From Flavobacterium limi (GTDB lineage Bacteria; Bacteroidota; Bacteroidia; Flavobacteriales; Flavobacteriaceae), in NCBI RefSeq assembly GCF_010645075.1, contig NZ_JAADZV010000005.1:334266-398265 (forward strand): a DNA stretch of 64,000 nt. The letters are read 5' to 3'. Shown one piece after another: positions 30,283 to 39,542 of this stretch. Under the pieces are notes generated by a model. The model was not told the origin of the DNA, searched no databases, and saw nothing but the letters and a program-made list of their open reading frames with translations. A program made the translations under genes and the position numbers. Within the stretch, counting starts at the first letter, position 1, and every line of letters begins with the position of its first letter.

Positions 30283-30420
30283 ATGCCTAAAATGAGATAA
30301 TTATTTGAATCAAAATCTTTTTCATATGATGGAGTTGTATTCTGAAATTTAATTGTTTACTATTTATTGTTTGTTATTTTGAATCTAATCTAAGAAAACG
30401 GATGGTTTAATGGTTGTCAT

Positions 30421-30463
30421 AAAAAAAGAGAGATCATCAAATACTATTGATGGTCTCTCTTTT
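30421..30463 (-). terminator. Terminator of the LVIVD-type lipoprotein gene
   Basis: 16-bp stem (30424-30439 with 30448-30463) with one G-T wobble, 8-base loop, followed on the minus strand by a T run. Confidence 0.82.
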
Positions 30464-30504
30464 AAAGATGATATTTTTCTCTTTACTCCAGAAGAAACAA
30501 TAAT

Positions 30505-32127
30505 TTATTTCAATTTGTTTTCAGTATCGATATAATTACCTGTAATGGCTACTCCGCTATTTTTGGTTACTTTTCCATAAATTGTTATAGAAGAATTTCC
30601 AATAAAATTAATTTTAGCACCACTGTTAAGTCTAAGGTCTCCCCAAATTACTACAGATCCTTCAATTTGTAATATAGCATTACTGTTAATCACAAGTTCT
30701 GTTGGATTAGTTTGTTGGTATTTCCCTTGAGCTAAACTTCCTCTCATGTTAAAAGTACCACCACTATTAAGCGTTAAACCATTTTGAATTGATATGGATC
30801 CACAGTGCGTTAATACAGCACCTGAGTTTATTATAGCAGAATTAATAGCAGTAGATCCGGCATATGATTTATTGTCATTCGAATTTAAAATTAAATCCTT
30901 ATTTTGATTGTAAGCTCCGTATTGTGAACAGCTGGCAAATGTTGTATTTGGTTTCTCCATCTTAATGATTTTTAAACCACCTTTACCACTGGCAACGTAA
31001 ATGTAATTGCCACTTGATTTTACATAGTTTGACGATCCTGAAATTCCTAAGGTGCCTAATAAACTTAGTTGAGATCCTGTCTGATATACATTAAGTCCAG
31101 CTCTGCCATTTGCAACAAAAGCATAACCTTCATTTAGAGATACGGCGTTTGTAACATTGTCTCCTCCTGCATTAGTTATGCTTACCGTTTGTAATTTTGC
31201 CCCACTGTTTATATCATAAATACTCAGACCATTATACCCTTCAGAAACGAAAAGTTTTGTTCCATCAACTTCCATTGTCCTTTTAGCACCGCTTACATCA
31301 GAGGTTGTGGTAAAGTTTTTTTGAAGTGCCAAAGTAGATTGATTGTAAATATTTATTCCTTTTGTACCGCTTAAGGTTATAACTTTATCGCTGCTTAGTG
31401 CTACAGAACGTAAATCCTCTATGGTTACTTTTCCTGCGATTGCTTTAGTTAAACTATTTAATTTAAAAAGACTTCCATTATCACCTGTTACAGCGAAATA
31501 GGATGAAGTGTTTGCAGCGACATCTGTTGTAACTCTGCTGTCTAAGTAGTTGATTTTATATTTATCTGTAAGTAATCCTGAACTCAATTCCATATTAATT
31601 ACTATGGAAGGATTTACTAATAAAGGATCAGAATCTACATTTTTTGCTGCTCCAATAATTAAATTTCCATTTGCATAAGTAAGGGATGTAATATCAGTAT
31701 TGGGTATTAAAGCCGAAGTAACTAATTTTGGTTTATAAGGATCAGAAACATTGATAACATCAATTGCGCCTGAGTAATCATTACCAATCATTGTGTAACC
31801 AACATAAGCGTAATTTCCATTTACGGCAACATGACTTGCCTGTAATGTTCTTCCGTTACTATCAACAGGTGGATTTATTTCTGCAATCTGCACTAAAGGA
31901 AGAGTTGTAATACCTGTAGTGCTGGAAATTTTTCCTGTTGCATTCTTATTTTCAATTGAAATTACTCCAGAGTTGGTGTAATCTAATCTTTTATTTAATG
32001 AACTATCATCTGTGATAATTGTAATTTTATCTTTTGACTGATTATTATTTGTGTTATCATCATTATTATCACAGCCTATTAACAGTGACACAGCTAAAAA
32101 TGAAAATAAATAGACATTTTTTTTCAT
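30505..32127 (-). CDS. Lipoprotein with LVIVD-type beta-propeller and beta-helix-like C-terminus
   Basis: 540-residue exported lipoprotein: signal MKKNVYLFSFLAVSLLIGC with Cys19 for lipidation, then an Asp/Asn-rich linker (DNNDDNTNNN). Residues about 70-400 contain seven-bladed-type LVIVD-like repeats (GAIDVINVSDPYKPKLV, GINIYNQSTLALQ, GLSIYDINSGAKLQ, GLNVYQTGSQ, GLKIIKME). From about 400 to the end Asn/Gly/Ser-rich strand repeats (GLTLNSGGTFNMRG, LRLNSGAKINFIG) look like a right-handed beta-helix. Surface display is plausible from the acidic residues after the lipidated Cys, but unproven. Function unknown. Confidence 0.78.
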   Translation of the reverse strand: MKKNVYLFSFLAVSLLIGCDNNDDNTNNNQSKDKITIITDDSSLNKRLDYTNSGVISIENKNATGKISSTTGITTLPLVQIAEINPPVDSNGRTLQASHVAVNGNYAYVGYTMIGNDYSGAIDVINVSDPYKPKLVTSALIPNTDITSLTYANGNLIIGAAKNVDSDPLLVNPSIVINMELSSGLLTDKYKINYLDSRVTTDVAANTSSYFAVTGDNGSLFKLNSLTKAIAGKVTIEDLRSVALSSDKVITLSGTKGINIYNQSTLALQKNFTTTSDVSGAKRTMEVDGTKLFVSEGYNGLSIYDINSGAKLQTVSITNAGGDNVTNAVSLNEGYAFVANGRAGLNVYQTGSQLSLLGTLGISGSSNYVKSSGNYIYVASGKGGLKIIKMEKPNTTFASCSQYGAYNQNKDLILNSNDNKSYAGSTAINSAIINSGAVLTHCGSISIQNGLTLNSGGTFNMRGSLAQGKYQQTNPTELVINSNAILQIEGSVVIWGDLRLNSGAKINFIGNSSITIYGKVTKNSGVAITGNYIDTENKLK

Positions 32128-32158
32128 AAAATTTGTTCTTGGATTTTAAAATTCGGTG

Positions 32159-32166
32159 CAAATGTA
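32159..32166 (-). promoter_or_regulatory. -7 box of the LVIVD-type lipoprotein gene
   Basis: TACATTTG on the minus strand, an exact TAnnTTTG match, 31 bases before the ATG. No clear -33 element. Confidence 0.45.
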
Positions 32167-32283
32167 GGTTGTTTTTTATAACATAAAGCACCTGATAACG
32201 TTAAATTTTTCAATCAAAGTTATTGTTTTACAATAATTTAGCGCTAAGTGTATTTGGTCGGATTTTTCCAGCATTTAGTCGTT

Positions 32284-32321
32284 AAAAAAACGAGAGTTTC
32301 AATTTTTTGAAACTCTCGTTT
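32284..32321 (-). terminator. Terminator of the His-rich exported protein gene
   Basis: 15-bp stem AAACGAGAGTTTCAA (32288-32302) with its complement (32307-32321), 4-T loop, followed on the minus strand by a T run. Confidence 0.85.
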
Positions 32322-32340
32322 GATGAAATTAACATAATGG

Positions 32341-32859
32341 TTATCTTCTTCCATGACCACGATCATCGTGTCTGTCATGTCTATCGTCTCTATCATAATG
32401 TTTACCATGATGTTTGTCATGATGCTTATAGCTTTTATGGTGGTGATCATGGCGGCGGTCATTATAGCTGTATGTAGGACGGGGTTTGTAACATCTTTGA
32501 GGTGCACCGTGGTATCCTTTATAATATTTGGCTTTATGTCTGTTAAAGTATTTATAAGGAGTTCTTCCATGATAGTCATTTAAAACTACTTTATAGCCTC
32601 CATACAAGTCGTAATTTCTGTAAGCTCTCGGAAGATAAGTAGCTCTAACCCATCTTCCTCCGCCAAAATAAATAAATTGCGAGGCTCGTACATCATAATA
32701 AGCTTCAATATCCGGAAGATAATAATATTCCATTTCTGTATATCCAACCGGTCCCCAGGCAGGAGGAGTTCCTATATTAACATTAATAGATACCTGTGCT
32801 TGTGTCGTATTTGCAACTATTAGAAATAACCCAACGATTGCTAATTTTATAGTTTTCAT
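32341..32859 (-). CDS. Exported protein with His/Asp/Arg-rich tail
   Basis: 172 residues starting at the ATG that yields a signal peptide (MKTIKLAIVGLFLIVANTTQAQ). The middle third is rich in Tyr (MEYYYLPDIEAYYDVRAS) and has strand-like GGGRWVRATYLPRAYRNYDLYGG. The last 50 residues are dominated by His, Asp, Arg and Lys (HDHHHKSYKHHDKHH then RDDRHDRHDDRGHGRR). The tail could bind divalent metal ions or interact with the envelope; this is inference. I recognise it as a recurrent flavobacterial hypothetical protein type without a known role. Single gene. Confidence 0.72.
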   Translation of the reverse strand: MKTIKLAIVGLFLIVANTTQAQVSINVNIGTPPAWGPVGYTEMEYYYLPDIEAYYDVRASQFIYFGGGRWVRATYLPRAYRNYDLYGGYKVVLNDYHGRTPYKYFNRHKAKYYKGYHGAPQRCYKPRPTYSYNDRRHDHHHKSYKHHDKHHGKHYDRDDRHDRHDDRGHGRR

Positions 32860-33054
32860 CTTTAATAAAATTTTAATTGTTAATCTATGTATACAAATAT
32901 TCATATACTGTGCCAAAATAATATTTTAAAATGAATTTAGTCTGCGAAAAGAATATTTTTAAAAATAAATATTATATTGAAAATGGTTAATATTGCTGAT
33001 ATTTAATGTGTTGTGCTTTTTTTGATATAAATAAAATTTTTATAAAAAATGCAA

Positions 33055-34887
33055 TTATTTATATTCAACAATAGTTGGTTTTCCTAATTCAAAAGACTGA
33101 AGACCGATATCCTGAGTTTCAACCGTGTTTGTTTTAAAAATACTTTCTCCCTGGAATGGAATAGCGGGATAATATGATATAGATAGCTGGAATGCACTAA
33201 AAACAAGGTAATCATTGCTTATTAAAAGTCCCAGACTGAATTTTGAGTAATATTTATTCTGAAGTAAACCTGAATTACTATTTCCTAATACAGCAATAGA
33301 ATAATTAAAATATGGATTTAACCTAAAACCTAAAACTTCATCAGGTGCATAGGTCTGGGTCTGTAATGTGAGTACCATTTTGCTTTTACCATAGTGTGCT
33401 GCATTAAATCCCTGAAGTCCGTAATTTTCGTTTATTGTGAGCTGATCCCCTATAGAATTTTCCCTGTTAATACCTATAATAATTTCTGGTTTAACAAATT
33501 GTCTTAGTTTCCAGTTTCCAATTGTCAGAAGATTTGTAAAATAATTGGCTCCTAATGCAATTGAAGTCTGATACGTTTTTGCCTGACGGAAAAATGTTCC
33601 AATTTCTAAATTAGTACTTAGAAATCCCCATTTATAATAATCCCCAAAGGAAGCCTGCGCCCCGAGATAAGGTCGCCATATGTTATTTTTATATTGGTAC
33701 CCGGCTGTAATTCCATATATTCTTCCAATAGGAACGTCCTCTGTATATCCATTTCTAAAAATATAGTTGTCTTTAACGAATTCCCGTGTATTAATTCCGA
33801 AACCCATTAAAAACTGTTTTTCGTCTGAAAAAAAATTAATTGTATCAAATGCAACATTAGGTTTTTCTGTATAATCAATATTTAAGAAACGTCCGGAAAC
33901 AATAAGATTAGTAGTCCTTTCCTTTTTTTTAGGATTTACACCAGTAATATTAAATGCTTTAGCACCCCAAAAGTCATGAGAATTATATTTGAAAGGCTGG
34001 TGTTCATATTTTAGGTTTGCATCTTGTAAAGTATCACGTCTAAATTGCTGACCTAAAGTAATACCACCCGCCCATTTGGCTAATGGAGAATAAAAAGGCC
34101 TTTCCATAGAAATACTTTTAATATAGTTGTCGTTTAAATCATTATAGTATTTAAATTTAGTTGATATAAAAGTATTTTTAATATTAGGAATAGTATATAA
34201 GGCATCATGTCCGTTATGTCCGTCAGAAAACCGATTCGTAAATCTATATTCCAGTTGTTGGCCTGTGCCAAATATGTTGCGATCGTTAAATCCTACACCA
34301 ACTCTTGAACTCGATATTGAGAATTTGGGAAGCAGACTCCACGCATCTAAAACACGAATTGTAACATCAATAGAATCTTTACCTGTGCCGGCTAATTCTT
34401 CGGATATATTTACTTTACTCACAAATCTTTGAGATCGGATAATACGTTCTGTCTCTTTTATTTTGTAGCTGTCGTAGGCTGAATTCTTTCTAAAAAGCAG
34501 TAAGTTTTGAATAGCAAATTTTTTAGTCTTGAGGTGTAGTTTATTACCTGTTCTTTCACCCCAATTATTTGGGACCATAGTAGAATCAGTATCAGAATTA
34601 CCAAAAGGATCCAAAGTAATGATTCTAATTTTTCTAATAATTTTGCCATCTACATTAGGCAGGTGTTTTTTTTCAACTAATGTTTTGTTCTTCTTTTTGA
34701 TCTTCGAAGGTTTGAAAATTATCTTCCTTAAAAAATTAGTAAACTTTCTTTTTTCTGAAAGTTTTTTAATTTTCTCATATGTTTCAACGCTATCTTTTTT
34801 AGTTTGTCTTTCCTGTGAAAAAGCACTTTGGGAAAAATTCCAAAGAAAAAGAAAAACGAAAACTATTTTTATAAAGTTTTGAAACAT
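33055..34887 (-). CDS. BamA/TamA-like outer-membrane barrel protein
   Basis: 610 residues with signal MFQNFIKIVFVFLFLWNFSQSAFSQ, a basic/Lys-rich linker, a POTRA-like stretch (KIRIITLDPFG to DSIDVTIRVLDAWSLLP, about 90-190) and a long beta-barrel region ending TIVEYK. The strands are amphipathic throughout. It resembles the Omp85 superfamily member often annotated as BamA/TamA-like in Flavobacterium; the main BamA has more POTRA domains, so this is probably a specialised paralogue with one domain. Partner unknown. Monocistronic by spacing; the AI-2E gene lies 57 bases downstream. Confidence 0.75.
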   Translation of the reverse strand: MFQNFIKIVFVFLFLWNFSQSAFSQERQTKKDSVETYEKIKKLSEKRKFTNFLRKIIFKPSKIKKKNKTLVEKKHLPNVDGKIIRKIRIITLDPFGNSDTDSTMVPNNWGERTGNKLHLKTKKFAIQNLLLFRKNSAYDSYKIKETERIIRSQRFVSKVNISEELAGTGKDSIDVTIRVLDAWSLLPKFSISSSRVGVGFNDRNIFGTGQQLEYRFTNRFSDGHNGHDALYTIPNIKNTFISTKFKYYNDLNDNYIKSISMERPFYSPLAKWAGGITLGQQFRRDTLQDANLKYEHQPFKYNSHDFWGAKAFNITGVNPKKKERTTNLIVSGRFLNIDYTEKPNVAFDTINFFSDEKQFLMGFGINTREFVKDNYIFRNGYTEDVPIGRIYGITAGYQYKNNIWRPYLGAQASFGDYYKWGFLSTNLEIGTFFRQAKTYQTSIALGANYFTNLLTIGNWKLRQFVKPEIIIGINRENSIGDQLTINENYGLQGFNAAHYGKSKMVLTLQTQTYAPDEVLGFRLNPYFNYSIAVLGNSNSGLLQNKYYSKFSLGLLISNDYLVFSAFQLSISYYPAIPFQGESIFKTNTVETQDIGLQSFELGKPTIVEYK

Positions 34888-34944
34888 GCTAATTAAGTTA
34901 GCTTAAAATATATGATGATTTTGTAATTATGAAATGAATCCTTG

Positions 34945-36057
34945 CTAATCTACTTTTGGATTTACGGTTTTTAATTTCCTAATTCTCCAGGTAAATTTCT
35001 TGGGCATATGATTGCCCATAACGTAGCCCCAAGGTTCTAAATAGTCAATTCTGTCAAAAATAATTTTTAAAATTGCTAATAACGGAATTGCTAAAAACAT
35101 TCCTGAGATTCCTGCAACTGCTCCTCCAATAATAATTCCAATTATTGAAAAAAGAGCGTTAATTTCAACTTTTGAATTAATGATTAAAGGGACAAGAATA
35201 TTATTGTCTATTAATTGTACAATGACATTTACTATAAAGATACTTAATATTATGGATACATCAGGAGTACCGGTAAGTGATGATAAAACGGTTAAAATAC
35301 CTGCTATCATAATACCTATATATGGGATTAAATTTAAAATTCCGGTTAGAAGCCCTAATAAAATAAAATATTTTGCTCCAATAATCCATAATCCCAAAGC
35401 CGTTAGAATAGAAACAACAAACATCTCAAAAATAAGGCCCAGAATATAATTATTTATTGAAATTTTAATTTGGGTTATAATTTCCTTTAATTTCGGATGA
35501 TCACCCTTATTGAATAATTTTGCTAAGAACAGGATAAAATGCGTTTTGTATAAAAGAAATAAAAATGTAAAAACGACAACAAACATACAGTTAGCTAATA
35601 CATCGGTTAATGATCCAATAGCAGTTCCTAATGTTCCGGTACCATTTTGCACTGAATCTGTTGTTACCTTGTTGATGTATTTTTTTTGTTCCCAAATACT
35701 TATTTGAAATTTTTCATGAATATATGACTGGACATTATTGAAAAAAGAGATGGCATTTTTTTTAATGATATCAAAATCATTTGCAATATCTGTTACCTGA
35801 TAAGAGATGAATGCTAAAATAGCAGCAATACACAATACAAAGATCAATACAGTTATAAAAGAAGAAAGATATACAGGCAGCCGTAATTTGTTATTTAAGA
35901 ATGTGTGAAGAGGTAATAACAAAACTGTGAACAAAAATGCAAGCAGTACAGGTGTGATTATATTACTCCCAATATATGTAATAAAACCAATGCAGACTAA
36001 ACTTAAGAGTATTAATGAAAATTTAGCATAAAAGGGAAGTGTTATAGGTTCGTTCAT
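34945..36057 (-). CDS. AI-2E-family transporter (TqsA/YdiK-type permease)
   Basis: Inner-membrane permease of 370 residues with about eight hydrophobic segments: several at the N-terminus, then a cytosolic stretch (LFNKGDHPKLKEIITQIKISINNYILG), and a last bundle with LLTGILNLIPYIGIMIAGI and QLIDNNILVPLIINSKVEINALFSI, the characteristic AI-2E signature. I chose the ATG at 36057 (MNEPITLPFYAKFSL); the start at 36093 adds an unlikely extension. Substrate unknown; family members export varied small molecules. Confidence 0.9.
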   Translation of the reverse strand: MNEPITLPFYAKFSLILLSLVCIGFITYIGSNIITPVLLAFLFTVLLLPLHTFLNNKLRLPVYLSSFITVLIFVLCIAAILAFISYQVTDIANDFDIIKKNAISFFNNVQSYIHEKFQISIWEQKKYINKVTTDSVQNGTGTLGTAIGSLTDVLANCMFVVVFTFLFLLYKTHFILFLAKLFNKGDHPKLKEIITQIKISINNYILGLIFEMFVVSILTALGLWIIGAKYFILLGLLTGILNLIPYIGIMIAGILTVLSSLTGTPDVSIILSIFIVNVIVQLIDNNILVPLIINSKVEINALFSIIGIIIGGAVAGISGMFLAIPLLAILKIIFDRIDYLEPWGYVMGNHMPKKFTWRIRKLKTVNPKVD

Positions 36058-36162
36058 TTTTTGGATTTTTAAACTAATAATTAGGCTAAACAAATATTAA
36101 ACTTAATTTATTTAATATTGTTTTAGCTTTCAAAACAGAGTTTATAAAATTCCCATTAGATT

Positions 36163-36693
36163 TTAGTCAAAAAACTCCTTCTCATCATATACAGGCGGCA
36201 TAATCGAAATTCCTTTTTGTAATAAAAGGTTGTTGGGGTAGATGATTTTTTCTCCTTCTTTAGTCTTTAAATTTACATGAAAAGCATTAATGTCTTCAAT
36301 TTCTGCTTCAATTGGGAAATCCTTATCATGAATTTTAATGGTATCACCAATTCTGAAAGGAAATGAAAAAAACAAAATCATTCCGGAAGTAATATTGCTC
36401 AAAATCGACCATTGTGCAAACATGGCAACTCCAATTACAGTGGCAATTGAAGAAACAGTTATAAAAATATCTTTAGTATCAACCCCCCAAATAATAATCA
36501 AACCTATCGTTACTAAAATATTCATTAAAATGTGAATATATTTAATAACCAGATTAGTACGGTGTTCTAATAAGTGGCTTGTACTCGCATATCTTCGTAC
36601 TAATTGCGCAATAATAACACGCAGGGCAGCTAATGCTATAAGGAGAATTATAGTAGTTAAAATTTCCTGGCTATATTCTTTAAATGAAAACAT
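36163..36693 (-). CDS. Small mechanosensitive ion channel (MscS family)
   Basis: 176 residues, shorter than E. coli MscS. Hydrophobic segments at about 13-30, 48-67 and 72-95 are followed by the MscS beta domain (FRIGDTIKIHDKDFPIEAEIEDINAFHVNLKTKEGEKIIYPNN), the signature of the family; the C-terminal alpha-beta cage domain is almost absent. Opens under membrane tension to relieve osmotic shock, by family knowledge. It follows maf by 10 bases and is probably co-transcribed with the kdsC-ubiA-maf run. Confidence 0.88.
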   Translation of the reverse strand: MFSFKEYSQEILTTIILLIALAALRVIIAQLVRRYASTSHLLEHRTNLVIKYIHILMNILVTIGLIIIWGVDTKDIFITVSSIATVIGVAMFAQWSILSNITSGMILFFSFPFRIGDTIKIHDKDFPIEAEIEDINAFHVNLKTKEGEKIIYPNNLLLQKGISIMPPVYDEKEFFD

Positions 36694-36703
36694 AAATAAA
36701 ATT

Positions 36704-37288
36704 TTACTCTAATATACTCAAATATTCGTAAACCTTCGCAGTTGGAAGTCCCATAACATTTGTATATGAACCTTCGACTTTTGCAACAGCCATAAAGCCA
36801 AACCATTCCTGAATGCCATAAGCACCGGCTTTATCATAAGGTTTATAATTTTCTATATAGTACAAAATGGCTTCATCAGATAAAGGGTTGAAAGTCACTT
36901 TTGTAATATCGTTTAAAAGAGTAGAAGCAGAGTTAGTTTTAAAACAGACCGATGTAATCACTTCATGTGTTTTTCCAGACATTGATTTTATCATACTAAA
37001 AGCTTCTTCAGCACTTTTAGGTTTGCCTAATGCTTTATTTTCGTGCCAGACTATAGTATCACTAGTGACTAAGATTTCATTTTTTTGTAATTCTCCTTCA
37101 AAAGCATTTGCTTTTAATAGTGCTAAAAAGTCTGTAATTTCTACTGCTTTTAATTCCGGAGGGTATATTTCTTCAACCTCTTTTAATCTAATTTCAAAGT
37201 CTAAATCCAGGTCTTTAAAAAACTGCTGCCTTCTCGGAGAACCTGAAGCTAATATTAATGTGTATTTTTTTAATTTCTCTTTAAGCAT
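36704..37288 (-). CDS. maf: Maf-type nucleoside triphosphate pyrophosphatase
   Basis: Hydrolyses non-canonical or methylated nucleotides (dTTP/UTP-type in YhdE-like members) to prevent misincorporation. The 194-residue protein has the nucleotide-binding SGSPRR (15-20), EILVTSDTIVWHENKALGKPKS and the later motif YDKAGAYGIQEW, which marks the dTTPase/UTPase subgroup. Its start overlaps the end of ubiA by 8 bases, supporting co-transcription. Confidence 0.94.
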   Translation of the reverse strand: MLKEKLKKYTLILASGSPRRQQFFKDLDLDFEIRLKEVEEIYPPELKAVEITDFLALLKANAFEGELQKNEILVTSDTIVWHENKALGKPKSAEEAFSMIKSMSGKTHEVITSVCFKTNSASTLLNDITKVTFNPLSDEAILYYIENYKPYDKAGAYGIQEWFGFMAVAKVEGSYTNVMGLPTAKVYEYLSILE

Positions 37289-38207
37289 TATAATTAATAT
37301 TTAAAGTAATAACGACAATAGATAAAATCCCGAAAAGTAAAATTAGTTTTAGAACAGTACTTAAATGGTGGAACTCTTTTTGTGATTTAGCAGTGAATAC
37401 TTTAACTATAAAGTAAAGAAGCGGAGCCAAAACTAACGCAAATGCATATAAAGTTGCTATAAAAAGACCATTTTCAACAAAGTAATTTTTAATGTAAAGC
37501 AATAATAAAATAAAAGGGATAATAGAAAGGGCAGAAGCAATCTTAGCAGTCCGGCTAATACCAAGTGCAATGGGCAAGGTATTCATTCCCTGATTGTAAT
37601 CTCCGTTAACATCTTCAATATCTTTGACTATTTCCCGAATAAAATTGATCATAAAAGCAAATAAGGCATAATCAGTTAAAATAGAAAACAAACTGGTCAT
37701 TTGTGCTTTGTTTTCAGCTATTGTTGCCGGAAAAATATCGAAAACACCAATAATCAGAACGCTTATTGCTAATAATAATGCGACAACAAAGTTTCCTAAA
37801 ACCATAATTTGCTTTAATGTTGTAGAGTAAAAATAAAGCATTGAAGCAATTAATATAAAAAGAGTTGCAAATCCGGGTCTTTGTATTACATTTGATAAAT
37901 AAAAACCAATTGCAACACCGGCAATATTTAATGCAATATAGATATTGTAACCAACAGCTTCTGAAATTCCTTTGTCAATAATGACATCTTTAGGTTTATT
38001 TATTGAATCTGTTTCTACATCAAAAATATTATTGATTACATATCCTGCTGCGGCTATCAAAACCGTACTCAAAACCAACAATCCATACTGCCAGTCCGAT
38101 AAAGCCAAAGGAATATTTTGTTGTTTTAAAAAACAGTAACGGAATAAAACCTGCATAATAGCAAGCATTAACAGGTTTTGGTAACGAATAAGTTTGAGAT
38201 ATTTCAT
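37281..38207 (-). CDS. UbiA-family prenyltransferase (geranylgeranylglycerol-phosphate type)
   Basis: Integral membrane prenyl transferase, 308 residues with multiple hydrophobic segments. The two Asp-rich magnesium sites are NNIFDVETDSINKP (D63, D67) and DIEDVNGDYNQGMNTLP. This class in Bacteroidota is often named geranylgeranylglycerol-phosphate geranylgeranyltransferase, but that name comes from archaeal lipids; the acceptor here is unknown. Neighbours are kdsC 50 bases upstream and maf overlapping by 8 bases. Confidence 0.85.
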   Translation of the reverse strand: MKYLKLIRYQNLLMLAIMQVLFRYCFLKQQNIPLALSDWQYGLLVLSTVLIAAAGYVINNIFDVETDSINKPKDVIIDKGISEAVGYNIYIALNIAGVAIGFYLSNVIQRPGFATLFILIASMLYFYSTTLKQIMVLGNFVVALLLAISVLIIGVFDIFPATIAENKAQMTSLFSILTDYALFAFMINFIREIVKDIEDVNGDYNQGMNTLPIALGISRTAKIASALSIIPFILLLLYIKNYFVENGLFIATLYAFALVLAPLLYFIVKVFTAKSQKEFHHLSTVLKLILLFGILSIVVITLNINYNA

Positions 38208-38234
38208 TTAAGTTCGAAGATTGGGATTAACAAT

Positions 38235-38260
38235 TAATAATTAGCAATTGGTAATTATTA
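38235..38260. repeat. Short inverted repeat between kdsC-like and ubiA genes
   Basis: Perfect 9-bp arms TAATAATTA / TAATTATTA around an 8-base loop, overlapping the kdsC-like stop codon. Too AT-rich to be a strong terminator; probably a weak intergenic signal inside the operon. Confidence 0.45.
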
Positions 38261-38785
38261 GTCGTGTTTTCCATTAAAATATTCCATCCATTTTCCCTGT
38301 ACTTTCATAACCTGTTCGATTACATCACGTACAGCACCTTTACCTCCTTTAACATGTGAAATATAACGACATATATTCTTAATTTCAGGACTTGCATCTT
38401 GTGGACAGGTTGGTAAACCTGCCAGTTTCATTACGTGAAAATCTGGTATATCATCACCCATATACAACACATTTTCAGGTTTTATATTGTGATGATCGGT
38501 GTATGCTTTAAAAGTTTCTACTTTATCCGGAATTCCTAAATATATATCTGTTAAGCCTAAATTACGTAATCGTACACGAACACCTTCATTGCTCCCGCCT
38601 GAAATAATGCATACGTTAAAACCACTTTCTACAGCCGCTTTCATAGCATAACCATCCCGAATGTTCATGGTACGAAGCATTTCACCTTCATTTGTCACCA
38701 AAACCGAACTGTCTGTAAGTACACCGTCAACATCAAAAATAAACGTTGTGATGTCATTCATTATTTCTTTAAAATGTTTTGCCAT
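38258..38785 (-). CDS. kdsC: KdsC-like HAD phosphatase
   Basis: 175-residue type C0 HAD phosphatase, related to 3-deoxy-D-manno-octulosonate-8-phosphate phosphatase of LPS Kdo synthesis. Catalytic residues Asp18 and Asp20 lie in FIFDVDGVLTDSS; further motifs are CIISGGSNEGVRVRLRNLGL and the acidic MGDDIPDFHVMKLAGL. Without a cap domain, it matches the tetrameric KdsC size. The start overlaps the end of the DUF2520 gene by 17 bases, so they are very likely one transcript. Confidence 0.88.
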   Translation of the reverse strand: MAKHFKEIMNDITTFIFDVDGVLTDSSVLVTNEGEMLRTMNIRDGYAMKAAVESGFNVCIISGGSNEGVRVRLRNLGLTDIYLGIPDKVETFKAYTDHHNIKPENVLYMGDDIPDFHVMKLAGLPTCPQDASPEIKNICRYISHVKGGKGAVRDVIEQVMKVQGKWMEYFNGKHD

Positions 38786-39530
38786 TATTCTGTATAGATT
38801 GTGTTAGGAGTTTATAAATGTTTTTTTGATTTTCATCAGTTAAATAATTCAAATGTGCTTCTGTGGTTAAAGAATCATGGCGTTTTGCCGGACCTGTTTG
38901 TGCATCAGCAGGAGTAAGTACTTTTATTTTATCCGCAGTTTCCTGAATTAGTGGTTTTAAAATTTCAAAAGGAACCTGATGTTCTTCGCAGATTTCCTGT
39001 CCAATCTGATACAAATGATTAGTAAAATTATTCACGAAAACAGCCGAAATGTGGATTGCTTTTCTTTGGTTTGAACTGATTGAAAAAACGGCTTTAGAAA
39101 TACTTCCTGCAACGGTATCAAGAATATTATAGTCTTCCTGATTTTCTGCTTCCAGACAAATCGGGATAAGGGAGAAATCTACAGCTTTATCCTTAGAAAA
39201 AGTTTGTAAAGGGTAAAAAACGCCTTTTCTGTTTTTTGAGTTTAAAACGTCAATTGAAGTGGTGCCGGATGTGTGAACAACCAATTGATTTTTAAAAGAC
39301 AATTGTTCTGAAACCTCAGAAATAGCATTATCCGAAACAGAAATGATATACAAATCAGCTTCCTTTAAATCTGAAAAATCAGTTGCAATTTTATCTGAAT
39401 CAATTAGATGTGTCAGGGATCCTTTTTTTCTTGAAAAAACTTGTACAATCTCTGTTCCTTCACTTTTAGTAAAGGCTTTTATCAAATGTTGTGCTACATT
39501 GCCGGAACCAATTATTGTTATTTTAATCAT
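38769..39530 (-). CDS. Rossmann-like oxidoreductase with DUF2520
   Basis: 253 residues. N-terminal Rossmann domain with dinucleotide loop IIGSGNVAQHLIKAF (residues about 5-19) and C-terminal DUF2520 helical domain (HISAVFVNNFTNHLYQIG, LTPADAQTGPAKRHD). The overall architecture is like pyrroline-5-carboxylate reductase or ketopantoate-type dehydrogenases, but the substrate is unknown. It leads the operon with kdsC-ubiA-maf-mscS. A -7 box TAATTTTG ends 4 bases before this ATG. Confidence 0.88.
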   Translation of the reverse strand: MIKITIIGSGNVAQHLIKAFTKSEGTEIVQVFSRKKGSLTHLIDSDKIATDFSDLKEADLYIISVSDNAISEVSEQLSFKNQLVVHTSGTTSIDVLNSKNRKGVFYPLQTFSKDKAVDFSLIPICLEAENQEDYNILDTVAGSISKAVFSISSNQRKAIHISAVFVNNFTNHLYQIGQEICEEHQVPFEILKPLIQETADKIKVLTPADAQTGPAKRHDSLTTEAHLNYLTDENQKNIYKLLTQSIQNNGKTF

Positions 39531-39534
39531 GACG

Positions 39535-39542
39535 CAAAATTA
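39535..39542 (-). promoter_or_regulatory. -7 box of the DUF2520-led operon, 4 bases from ATG
   Basis: TAATTTTG on the minus strand, an exact TAnnTTTG match, then CGTC and the ATG. Transcription would start at or beside the start codon. No convincing -33 TTG. Confidence 0.5.
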
